From the NCBI GenBank assembly GCA_037892935.1, contig JAYXKI010000015.1, positions 434,001 through 498,000 on the forward strand: DNA of 64,000 nucleotides. Reading direction: 5' to 3'. The position numbers and the translations under genes were made by a program. Under the pieces are notes generated by a model, which was not told the DNA's origin, searched no databases, and saw only the letters and a program-made list of their open reading frames with translations. Below, piece after piece: positions 41,633-51,943 of the stretch (position 1 is the stretch's first letter; every line of letters starts with the position of its first letter). Source of the stretch: Phlebopus portentosus (taxonomy: Eukaryota > Basidiomycota > Agaricomycetes > Boletales > Boletinellaceae).

Positions 41633-41788
41633 ATGCCAGACCACTCGCTGAGCTACATTTACGATGCTCTCCTTGTAATCTGGCGGCTGGTCATCAATAT
41701 TTTCTTCAGAGAAATCCGACCGCGTGGCACGTATAACATCCCAAAGAGTGGCCCTGTCATTCTTGTTGCTGCTCCTCATGCTAATCAG
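41633..41788 (+). pseudogene. Glycerol-3-phosphate acyltransferase (Sct1/Gpt2-type) first-exon fragment
   Basis: From ATG 41633 the frame reads [37 protein letters not shown] and LVAAPHANQ, then a GTACGT donor at 41789. This is the N terminus of fungal glycerol-3-phosphate acyltransferases, including the membrane helix and the start of the acyltransferase domain (PHxNQ). No second exon follows, so the fragment ends at the intron. Confidence 0.75.
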
Positions 41789-42320
41789 GTACGTTTGATT
41801 TCCTTTAACCACAAACGACATAAAGGACCACAGATGTTCATAAGTCCTCTAATTTGACATGATACTCGGTAAACTTGACATAATCTGCCATAATACCGTC
41901 CGATCGACAGTAAATAGAGCATCCTGTTATAGAAATAAGAAATATCAATATTCGCTGATCGCACAGACTTATCTGTAGACGCCACTCTTGTGAAAATTCA
42001 TGTTTATGATACATTGGTATTTTACGCCATATAGGGTCCAAGTTGTCATATTTTTCGATCCTCAGGTCCATACTGAAATTAAAGATTTTAAATTGCTCTA
42101 TTATGTTATATAATATAAGCTTATATATATTGGGACTACAAGTAACAGCACGTGATGGATATACTAGTAAACGCCTCTCTGGCAGTGAGCTTTCCATCGT
42201 ACACAATGGAGCTCACCTTCGGCCTGGATTTAACCCAGGCCGTCTTTGTTCGAAACCCTTAGAAATGCGGTTTAACTGCATCTCCGGGGTTTCAGCCCGA
42301 GCTCTCTAGAACGCAGCGCC

Positions 42321-44305
42321 ATGGTATCCATTCGCGAGGATGCAAAAATCGAAGTGTGCGTGTGCTCGATTTGCATGCGAGACGGTAATGTCGACGGAAG
42401 CTATGGAGCATATCGATGGATACCAGAACATAACGTGCATCCTTTACATTCCAGAGCGATGGAGTCAGTCATGGCAGACTTGACCGTGGAGGATGCGTCC
42501 AAGACCTCGACGGATCCAGTTATGGAGGCCTTGATCTCACCAGATCTCGCCATGCCAGGCTCGACATATGCCCAGTCATCGTGGAACCGGTTTCAGCAGA
42601 CTTAACATCGACAGGGTGGCATTTAGCATCAGTTGGACAGCCTGAGAGCATGCAGACGGACGTTGACGAGCTCATGGACGTCGATGAGTCCATGAACGTT
42701 ACCAATGCCACCGACCATATGGATTTCTCGTGTTGGGAAATGCGCCTTGGCCTGCAGATGCATTGAGAGAGGCCGTTTCGGGTCCTCCCGATATCCCAAT
42801 ACTGGAGTTTAACAATCGTAAGTAGTTTCTGTTACTTCCCTTTAATGACGTTCATTAACAACGTGAAAGATCATCGTTTCAGTTGGCCAACGTCAGATGT
42901 ACCAAGAATAGTGCAGACAGTCATGTTTGCTGTTATGTTCTCGTCTTTGATTTTCTCGTTGAGCCGAAAACCATCGGATGATAATGAGATGTGTAGTGGA
43001 ATCTGTACTGAAAGCAGGAAACCTTGTTTGTGGTTACATCCCGAAAGATTCCAGGATGATCCGCTCAAAGCACCGCCTTGTAGGTGGTGTGACCGTCTAT
43101 GCTGTTGGCCCCGAGTGTCATGTTATATACGACCGCATTCCTGATGCCAAACGTATGACTCGCCCCAGGTCTAAAGCTGCTGCCGAGCTTCCCATCCCGG
43201 AGGCAATCTATCCACAGAAGTGCTCAACACCAACACCATGAGGGAGAGCCTGCAAGAGCGGGCTATGGCATTCCATCAATTTACCGATCAAGAGGTTTAT
43301 TTGTAATTCCGCCATAGATATCATTGGAAAGCTAGTTGCACGGGCGACTTTCAAAGCTTTTATCGATAAGCCCTGTGATGATCTGAGGTATTCGCGGGTA
43401 ACGGAGAGTCACAAACCTTTCCAAGCGGACTTTCTCAGGCAACTTCCAGGAAAGGAGCTGGCATCTTTTTCATTGAAAGTGGCGACGAGTTACGCCTCCC
43501 GTTCGCCTTATCTCTCGATCTTTTCAACGTCCAGGGAGGGACGGCTCGTGCTGTTGTAGCTCTCGTCGTATGTGACCTCCCCACTGTTGGGAAGGTCGCA
43601 GGTCTTCTCGATCATGAAAGCATTAACTTCGTCTGTATCGCTGTTCCCTTTGACATCGAATGCAGCTTTGGAACATCCACCTGAACCTCCAGCATTCACC
43701 TTCGATTTCGAAGAGATTCTGCAGCATATCTCGCGCATGAAACAAACTACTTCCAAACCAACTTGGCTGGGATCGGTTCCACACGAGATCGGTTCCATAT
43801 CCTCAGGGAAGATCAAAGACGACGAATGAAGAAGAACTTTATGTACTATTTACTTACCACTCGCTCTGGTGTCTTATTGGTAAGATTCAAGATCCCGCTG
43901 TTAAGCAACGCTTCGAATCCGTACTGGAACATACAATGTATCTAGTGCAGGCAGTCACGACTGTTTTCAAGTCATCGATCAGCAATAGCGATATCGTCGT
44001 CTACGACAAACCTATTACAGAATACGTAAATAACGTCAGAATGGTCTACCTAGCCGCTTCCCAGGTCCCGAACATGCTTATGGCCCCAACGTATCACAGA
44101 GTCCTTGCCTCTCTTCGGTTCCATATATTCCTGGCGGATTTTCCCATTCGAGCGTGTCATTGGATCTCTTCAGAAGCTTCCAAATAACAACAAGCAAGGT
44201 AAAGTCAGATTACTCTGCGAGAAAAGATTCATCTTCTAATCAAAGACTATCTAGGATAACTTTAGGGAACATTGTATAACTATTTCGTCGCTACATGTAA
44301 GATAT
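42321..44305 (+). pseudogene. Plavaka/Tnp2-type transposase, copy 3 (heavily decayed)
   Basis: The N terminus (VSIREDAKIEVCVCSICM, YRWIPEHNVHPLHSR) parallels copy 1. Then FSWPTSDVPRIVQTVMF and MFSSLIFSLSR appear near 42880-42970. After many frameshifts and deletions, fragments remain: VALVVCDLPTVGKVAGL-like near 43555-43610, TYLVQAVTTVFKSS near 43935, VPNMLMAPTY near 44065 and LYNYFVAT near 44275. The middle with the DPMH block is missing. It is the oldest of the three copies. Confidence 0.8.
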
Positions 44306-44309
44306 ATTA

Positions 44310-47130
44310 AGATTTATTGCTTTGGCCATCGGAAGTTGCGACAGTTGAGACAGAGCCTGGCGCTGAGGAAGAGTTGCTCGACACTATGTAATACCTGCTT
44401 TTGCCGGTCTGTGATGTCAAGGGAACTATGGGCGATCCTCCAGGAAACTTGGAAAGAGGAACTTCATTGGGCGAGAAATTCGTATCCGAAGAACCTCGAT
44501 CATACGAGTCCACTGCTCTCACGTTCCAATGCTCGTGTTCCCTGCGACTTCAGATCCGCAGTAGGTGACGACCTATAGACAGCATTTGACTGCAATGTCA
44601 TGCTTTTCTCTATCACGACCGAACCTACGATGGGAGGCGATAGAGATTCGCTTACGTGCTTGCCTTCTCGATTGCGACCACGAGTACTATGGCCTCACGT
44701 CCGTCCGATTGAGCACTTCGTTCAATGAAGTATTCGCTGGTCTTCCGGTACAACTGGGCACACCGTCCATAGCGAATCTCACGTCCGGTATGTGCATCAC
44801 CCAGTGCCCCACCAATGCCTAAACCAATACCGATACCGCCAACGGCGAGCGGGGGATATCGCGACTATGGTGAATTGCTACCATCTAACGGAGAGTTCGC
44901 TCCACTGGCAATGACCGTGAATGGGACCTACCTCGTTCCGCGCTGATCTGGTGAAGAAGCGTGAGAAGAATTATGAGTGCGAGAGCGTCCTCGGCTCTCA
45001 CTCCAACTTTCCAATCCAGACTGCGAACCCAATCGCACAATGGACGAGGATGTGGCGGAGCCGGAGACTGGTGAAGCACAGCCAGAATGACCACGCGGCA
45101 ATATTTTGGGTGAAAGTAATCCAGCATGTAAAGCAGGCGATTCTGGAGGGGAGCGCATTCGTGCATGTTCTTCTTGATGCGCGGGACTGATTCTCGGTGT
45201 CGGAATTGCAAGAGTGGGTGATGAAGGCACAAGTGTTGCCGCAATATCAAATCCTGGTGATGATGGCAAAGAAGTGATGGTGATCTGCAACCACTCTCAC
45301 ATCTCAAAGACGCTATCCGCAGATTAACCTTGGGCTGAAAATCAGGTGATGGCATTCGGTCGCAAAGTAAATCCAGCTGAGAAGTTTGCGGACTCGGAGC
45401 GGCCATTTGCGTTAAATACAGCTATCCGCATGCAGTCCTCCCCTCTTTGTCCTGCATGGTTATGTTGAGTGACAGAAATCGGCACGTGTCAGGTTGCCGC
45501 CAACGGAATCTTCGTGAGTGTCTGCCAAAATATCATCAGGATATTCAAACTCTGCCTCGTTCGTAAGTCCTTCGGAGCTAGGATCGCTACCAACAGTGCA
45601 GCTGATCAGATGTTGAATCCAAATAATTTTCAGTACTGAATTGATGCGGGTGCGAACGCTGGTACGAGCCGAGCCCAAGTTCAGATGAAGATGCAACTTC
45701 GTCGTACCCTGTTTGCATGCGGAAACGAACCGTATCGCCTTTGTCCAAGGATAGACATTTCCATTGGACTGTGATAGACAAGTTCCCCTGCTTCCGTCCC
45801 GCGTTCACAATGTTCAAAGGCATCAGTCGGACCAACACTGATATGTTCACCATTTCCATAACCGCCGTAGCCATAACCATAGCCGGAAGATCCAACAAAC
45901 ATTCCTCCATTACCAATTCTGTGATGACCTTGATAAGTGCCACTACTATGAACGATGCCGGGGCTAGAGGGCAGACTCGGCAATGGAGAACCGCCCCTAT
46001 ACAAGACTCCATATTTGTTATCTTCCGTTGCACCGGTCTTAAGGATAATCGGTGCAGTGGGTGCTATTGTCACATGCTCGCGATCTAGGGCTATGCTTGA
46101 GCGACTCCGGTTGGTCTCACTCACATGCCCACTGTTGCTTCCAGATCCAGAATATGAGCTTGCAGAGGCGCTATTGCATGAACGACCTGATTTGTTACTC
46201 CCAGTTGATGAGCGTCGGAGGCATGGTCGATCTGGATAATGCGACGAGAGCAAATGGCGCACGTTCGGTTGATGAAGTTCAAGGGCGGATTGATAATCTT
46301 ATAGACTCGAGGATGATAATCTTCTGGACGGAGGCTTCATCTCAATCACTTCATCTTCGGCCTCAGCCTCTATTTGGGAGTCGTCCTCTGAATTGGAATA
46401 TCCTCCGTCCATACCAGTGCCAACGTCTTCATAAAGCCCATCTTCGATATCTTCTGCATAGCTGCGTTATTCCCAAAGGACAAGGTCAATGAAAGATAAA
46501 CAAATAAAGGGATCAAAAAGACGCTCACCCATCATCATTATAGGAAGACCTTGATTGACCGCCTGTCGAAGGTGACATCGGTACAGAGCCACTGTCGATT
46601 GCTATACACTGCTCGACGATCGCGTTGGAACTGATATGCATCTTTGTGGGGCCGACGCAGGAGCAGACGAAGCTGCTCTACTTTCACCAATTTCGGCCAC
46701 TTCATGCGTGCTTGCTCCATTGCTTTCCGGATCAATCAGAGGAGCTGGACTCATGTACGGAGATGCAGAATTTGTAGGTGCTCCTGGACTGCCTCTTGCA
46801 TAGAACATCATGTCGGCGAGGTTATTCGACGCGCCTGTCCGTTGATTAACTGAAAGAGTGCCTGAGTTTGGCTGAGGTACTGCTTCAAGCTCGTGATTCG
46901 CTGGGACGAGAGCTACTCTCTGAGGAGAGACTCGAGTCTTCGGAGCGCCACCACATTTAAAATGTGGGAGAATGTTGGTATCGCTCTTCGTATTCAACAG
47001 GGGTCCGCCCGGCAGACAACGAAGTGTGATGTTCCTCTTGCCAGAGCGACTCGGAGCTATCCTTCGCTTCATGGTGTTTGGAATTGTGATAATCGGTAAA
47101 TTCGCTGCTCTCAAGCCATGGAACATTATC
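44310..47130 (-). pseudogene. Decayed Ser/Pro/Gly-rich gene, unidentified
   Basis: Several minus-strand open stretches have a consistent disordered, Ser/Pro-rich composition. 47126-46602 has MFYARGSPGAPTNS and SPYMSPAPLIDPES. 46490-45681 has an acidic YAEDIEDGLYEDVG run, a stop after SSSSL, then Ser-rich and GYGYGYGGYGNGEH. 45690-45465 has LGSARTSVRTRIN and EFEYPDDILAD. 45290-44928 has SPPESPALHAG and GRSRTHNSSHASSP. They probably belong to one multi-exon gene interrupted by stops and slips. I do not recognise the family. Confidence 0.4.
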
Positions 47131-47279
47131 GAGCTTAATCAGAAGCAGGCCATAACTGAGGGGTGTTTCGTATCATGTCGATGTATCTGCATTTCAACAT
47201 ATGCAACCTTGTTCATCATGCATCTGTCATACTGTACGTACTGTAAGAGCCGCGATTGGGGCTACGCGCTGACCGCATG

Positions 47280-48015
47280 AGGTCATCCGGTTGCACTTTT
47301 GATTGGACAAGCTTCGCATGTACAAATGATCAGAACGATGCGCTCATATAGTACGTGTCGTTCTCCGTCAAAATCCGGTCCCAAAGAGCCACTCGTATAC
47401 CTTGCTTCACCAGGAATAAGCTTTATTTTCACTTTATTCTACTTTGACAATGGCCTCTCATATCTCCGTGCTTCGTTTCTTGCGTCTGCGTAAACTTGCT
47501 TGGATTGAAATTGGCATTGTCGTTAATAATCAAACCAATCTTGAAATCATCCTCAGGATCTGGCGACGCCGCATTAGATCATTCTTCAAGTTTCAGTATT
47601 TTCTTTTGATCGGTTAATTTTATCAGATGCTCCCGTCCCTGGTAATTTCGATGAGGCTGATCGGGACTCATCAAAGTCAGTTTCGGTGTCAGGTAACCGT
47701 GGAATTATTCAAAGGATGGAAACCAAGAGTACAGTACGTGTCGGTCGAGGTCGTGGAGGTTCGGTCCGGTCGGGTCGGGTCGTCAAGAAGGTCATCTCTT
47801 GGGACCTCGTATAGTTGCGCTAAGCTTCATATCCGGGCGGTATACGATATTTGTCTCCGCAGATGACCAGGGACTATATTTCTATCACAGCCTAGTATGG
47901 TGCTCTTAATGGACGCAAATGATTGTCTACGACTCTTGGGCAAATATCCGGAAGAAGAGCCAGTGATACCTAAGGAAATAAATTCTTCAATGCAATATTT
48001 CATTTATACAACGCT
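47280..48015. other. Mostly unassigned; possible RGG-type remnant
   Basis: A plus-strand frame near 47630-47815 reads PVPGNFDEADRDSSKSVSV, then VRVGRGRGGSVRSGRVVKK. It has an RGG-like composition but no start, end or splice sites that I trust. Nothing else is recognised. Confidence 0.3.
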
Positions 48016-48029
48016 TCGTTGACTTTACT

Positions 48030-48729
48030 CGGCGAGATCGACAGTACCACCCCTGACGTTCTTAACTTTCGGAATCTGTTCAGGAAAATTAAAAAAAAGC
48101 TTGTATCTGTAAAACTATATGAGAGAACTCACCTTCTTCCCTTTCATCCTTTCTTTCCTCTTCGCGCTCTGCTTCTTTCTCTCCTCGCGCTTTTGCAATC
48201 CTACCCCGAACTTCAGGTCGGGATTTTGCTCTTCAAACTATTTCCTCGTCAGATCAACCCGCCTTCTCTGAAAGTTTGAATCCAAAGGCCAAGTGCAAAT
48301 CCTCCCTAAGCACCAATGAAATACTTTGCCTGCTGCCAGAAGAAAATGGCGACCGCACCACCAATGATACCGGCGATGGAACAAGCAAGAACAAAAACAC
48401 CGCAAAAAAGAAAGGCGAACAGGTCAAAGAAGGTGTTCTCGTGATGGAAGGAGACGAGATGAGCAGATGGGTACTTGAAAAACGGGATGATGGGACTGAG
48501 GACAAGCCGATTGTACTCGACAATGCAGACGAACACATAAATTCCGACCAGGAAAGTGAGAATGATATGGATATGGAAGAAGTAGCTATGTACAAATGAA
48601 AATAAAGATGAAACTCACCTCTCCTGTTCCCAGCTCATCCACTGGCACTCCAGCCACGATTGCGGCTTGCGCACCATCCTTCTGCACACCTTCGCGCTGG
48701 ATTGCAGTCTTCGATAACTTCACACCCAT
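48030..48729 (-). CDS. MGxxxSK small-protein family, copy C
   Basis: The minus-strand exon 1 (48729-48619, 37 codons) starts MGVKLSKTAIQREGVQ and ends at GTGAGT. The next family exon (about 48225-48130) reads FEEQNPDLKFGVGLQKREE followed by a basic helix and a GTGAGT donor. A third, near 48085-48020, reads RKLRTSGVVLSIS as in copy B. Between exons 1 and 2 lies about 390 bp, against about 55 nt in copy B. That insert holds a separate minus-strand frame with hydrophobic segments (next entry). Gly2/Ser6/Lys7 are conserved in all three copies. Confidence 0.55.
48306..48597 (-). other. Hydrophobic membrane-protein-like frame inside copy C
   Basis: On the minus strand a frame reads HIHIILTFLVGIYVFVCIVEY, then IIPFFKYPSAHLVSFHHEN and FFDLFAFLFCGVFVLACSIA with GGAVAIFF. 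That is two likely transmembrane segments. It occupies the expanded first intron of copy C on the same strand. It may be an inserted exon from another gene or an alternative C terminus for the MGxxxSK protein. Not recognised. Confidence 0.35.
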
Positions 48730-48959
48730 TTACAGAGAGTATCATTTGCGATCTGCGTAGGTTTAGTCGAATAGGAGGCGACCAAATAAATGCGACATAT
48801 TGGATGTGCCATTGAGCAAAGTTCGTAAATTTGTGGCGATCATACGACAGGAAATGTTTACTCACTTCTATAGTGTCCACAAGTTGTCTTGTGCGGATTG
48901 TGATCAGCATAGGCAGCGAGCTAGAGGCAAGGGGGCACGACGTTAGGCAAGTCACGTCG

Positions 48960-49404
48960 ACTCAAGCGCGCATTTACCAAATTCGGCCAGCGCCTCTCAC
49001 TTCACTCTGAAATACTCTTATTTTGTCTTATTCGACTGGTTTTGTGCATACGATGAAGTATCAAACCGTTTCTCAATCACACAAGCAACAATATGACACT
49101 CATTTCTCTTAATCGTCTCTAAACTTCATTGGACTACGTAAAAAAGTTATGTACATGGATTTGAACCAATAATCAATGATCAAAAAATCAACAAATTACA
49201 TATCCTTGATCTAATGGCCCATAATTCGCTTTATTAGAGATAGTAGTACTCTGTGTGTTTGTTGCCGTCGATTAGTAGTTATTTCAAAAAAATGGCAATA
49301 AAAACGGAAAATAACAGATCATGTGGTTAACTCCTCGCAATCGGACACTTCCGCTGAGTGGAGTTCACTTACATGTATAATTTGTATTATAATTTTAGTC
49401 CCGG
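48960..49404. other. AT-rich spacer before element 2
   Basis: No gene or repeat is recognised. The last four bases before element 2 are CCGG, the candidate 4-bp target site. Confidence 0.45.
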
Positions 49405-51243
49405 TGTAGTGCGCTGCACTAACCTGTACCGGTCCAGCGGCACAGGCCTGTAAGGGCTGTACTCCCCTATGCCATACCCAGGACACCCCGCGTACTATTG
49501 TCAGCAAACCAGCCTTCGCCGCCGTTACCCTTAATACAGCCTGGTCAGCGGCCGCCGGACCTTCGGCGGCCTAGGAACAGCACCTACACCGCCACCGCCG
49601 CCGATCATACGAACCGGCAGCGACGCCTCCACTCCTATCTTATGATCACCTTGTTCCCCCTTCGACCAAACCCTAGTTCCCCTTCTCCGGCCTCTCTCAA
49701 GAACGGTTCCGCCAAATCCGGCAACTCCGGGCTTCGGAAACGCTCACACAGCGGCTGGACACGCTGCGGTGGATGTATATCGCGCCATCGCGGAGGTGTA
49801 TGCCCGCCGCCGCGCCAGCCGGGTGAACGATAGCCAATCTCAGGTCCACTTCTTTGATTGTTTCATATTCTTATCATCCCACATTGTACGCCGAGCGCGG
49901 TAGCGCGCCCGGCGGCCGTCCGTATATTCCCCCTTTTAGTTTTATTCGACCCCTTGGTGTTTCAGATCCATATAGAGCGCACCCTGACCGATCCAAACGG
50001 CCCCGACGTTCGACACGACGTACCAGCACTCCACCGTTCCGATTGGGGCGCCCCTAGGTCTTGGTGGCTTGGCGGCGCATCTCAGCGGCGGCCCCCGCCA
50101 TTGCGGCGCGCCTGTCACGCCTCGCCGCCTGCCGCTTTTAGTGATATTTCTTATCAAGGACTCATAGTATATATAGAGAGCATGTATCTATCCTAAAAAG
50201 CAGCAGATATACACTCTAGAACGCAGCTACCAGAGACCAGCCACAAGCAAAGAAGCCTCCTTCAAGAAACCAGTATATACAGAGAACCAGACAGCCGGAT
50301 CGGGCGAACTCCCAGTCACGTGCCCTCGCCGATCCCGTCCTGACGGCGTGGCCCCCGATCTCACAGGATAGAAGCCGCTGAGTTCATTCGCCGCCCTGGT
50401 CATCTCCCTCCTGCACAGCTGTCACTCGTCTAGTAATTGCTCCGGGGACTTCCCACTCATATCTGCATCGCCGTCCCTCTCTCTCTAGCCTCCGCCGCCG
50501 CTCGGTCCTGAACATTTGTGATTCTTCCTCAACGCCTCGATGCAGCCGTCACTCCTCTAGTAATCAATCCCGCGGTCTTCGATTTCTCCCTGCACCTGAC
50601 GCCCCTTTTGTGTTTCGTCGCCGCTGCTCGGTTCAGATCGTTTGTGATTCTTCCTCAATGCCTCGACGCAGCCGTCACTCTTCTAGGCATCTGTTATACT
50701 TCCTCGACGCCTCGACACAGCTGTCACTCTTCTTGTGTTCGCCGCTACCGTCGGCGCCGGCGCCCCTTTTCGACTGAATCCAGTCTCCCACTTCTTGCCG
50801 CCTCCGCCGCCTCCGCATCGTTCCACCGCCGACACTACTCCCCTTTCAAGTGGTGTCGACTCTCTCTCTCCCGCATCTTCTCTGTGTCGTTCCGACGTCA
50901 TCTCCCCGACTACCAGGCGGAATTGCACTGGTGCGAACCTCCGCCAGCGCCGCACCCAGTCCGCCGCTGCGACCCCTTCGCCGGTTCAGTCGGACTCGGC
51001 GATCCCTATACAGCCGTCGAGGCCCGGATCGCCGCAGCGAGTTATTCGAAGGCGCGGCGGATCTGCCTAACGGCCAGATCCTTGTGCATCTGAGCTGAGT
51101 GTCGCTTCTGAAAGCCTGTAGGTAGTCTGTAGATCTGGTAGGACCTCCCCTTTTTCCTCTCGACACCTTTGACATCGCCTCCCTGTGGTTGAACGCCGCC
51201 GCCGCCGCCTTTGTCCCTATCTAGGAGAGTCTGATAGTCTACA
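49405..51243 (+). repeat. 5' LTR of element 2 (1839 bp)
   Basis: The start TGTAGTGCG is fixed by the repeat at 63919 (82 bp visible there, nearly identical). The end at 51243 (..GTCTACA) is set by the PBS three bases later and by the analogous arrangement in element 1. A TATATATA box lies at 50168-50175. The downstream half has C/T-rich 'GCCGTCACTCYTCTAG' direct repeats near 50540, 50670 and 50720. Confidence 0.8.
50168..50175 (+). promoter_or_regulatory. LTR TATA box of element 2
   Basis: TATATATA in an otherwise GC-rich LTR, about 760 bp from its left end, is the likely U3 promoter. Confidence 0.5.
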
Positions 51244-51246
51244 TTC

Positions 51247-51264
51247 TGGAGCCCACCGCGAGGG
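51247..51264 (+). other. Primer-binding site of element 2
   Basis: TGGAGCCCACCGCGAGGG, three bases after the LTR, differs at two positions from the site in element 1. The shared site supports both LTR boundaries. Confidence 0.7.
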
Positions 51265-51943
51265 AGGTAAAAAGGTGTCGTTCTAACTGATCTCAGGCCC
51301 TTCCAAGGGCACGCGATACTCACTAAGGCTGCAAAGAAGGGCGGAAAACAGTCAAACAGCCTCAGCCACAACCGCCGGCCAACCATACCATTATTCTACA
51401 CTCTTTACAAGAGGCCGAACAGAAGAACCCCGTCCCACCGCACCCAGATCTCTGTCCGCGCCGAACCACCGATGCGCGTCCATCGCCGCAGATGACCCAC
51501 CCACCTGGTGTCCCAGAAGAGCATCTATCACTCCTTTTACACGCAACCCACCACCTGGCAAAAGCGCAAGCACCGCCGCCGCACGCTCTATATCGCCTAT
51601 AATTCCCCCTCGCTTCATCCACGTTCCTAAAGACCTCTGCGAATCCGAAATTCGCCCCAGTACTCACGTTCGTGTCCCCGGCGGCATCGAGGACCTGTCA
51701 ATATCCCTCCAGGAACCTCCAGCCACCGGTCCCATCGAAACAGACCTCTTCTCCGACATAGACAACCCCCCAGATATCCACCGCCGCACCGGCCTACAGT
51801 TATACTCCGCCGAAGAAGAACAGGAGGACGACGACCTTTACGTCCCCGACTCCCTTGTACATGGCCACGCAATCACCCCCGACTCTCCACTAACCCCCGT
51901 CGAAGAAGAGCGATCGGCAAGGCTCTCCCCACTCCCCCCTCTT

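Noticed and set aside
42170..42310. Possible tRNA-like folding near 42180-42300
   Set aside because: Short complementary words exist, but no T-arm consensus or acceptor stem could be built.
22895..44305. CACTA-type terminal inverted repeats around the Plavaka copies
   Set aside because: CACTA and TAGTG words near each copy were checked by eye, but no pair extends into a matching inverted repeat.
48276..48599. Plus-strand charged frame opposite the membrane-like segment
   Set aside because: The minus strand has the more protein-like hydrophobic pattern and lies in the intron of a minus-strand gene; the plus frame has no domain.
49498..49833. Plus-strand frame in the LTR of element 2
   Set aside because: It lies wholly in LTR sequence, has no domain and an R/P/G composition typical of GC-rich non-coding DNA.
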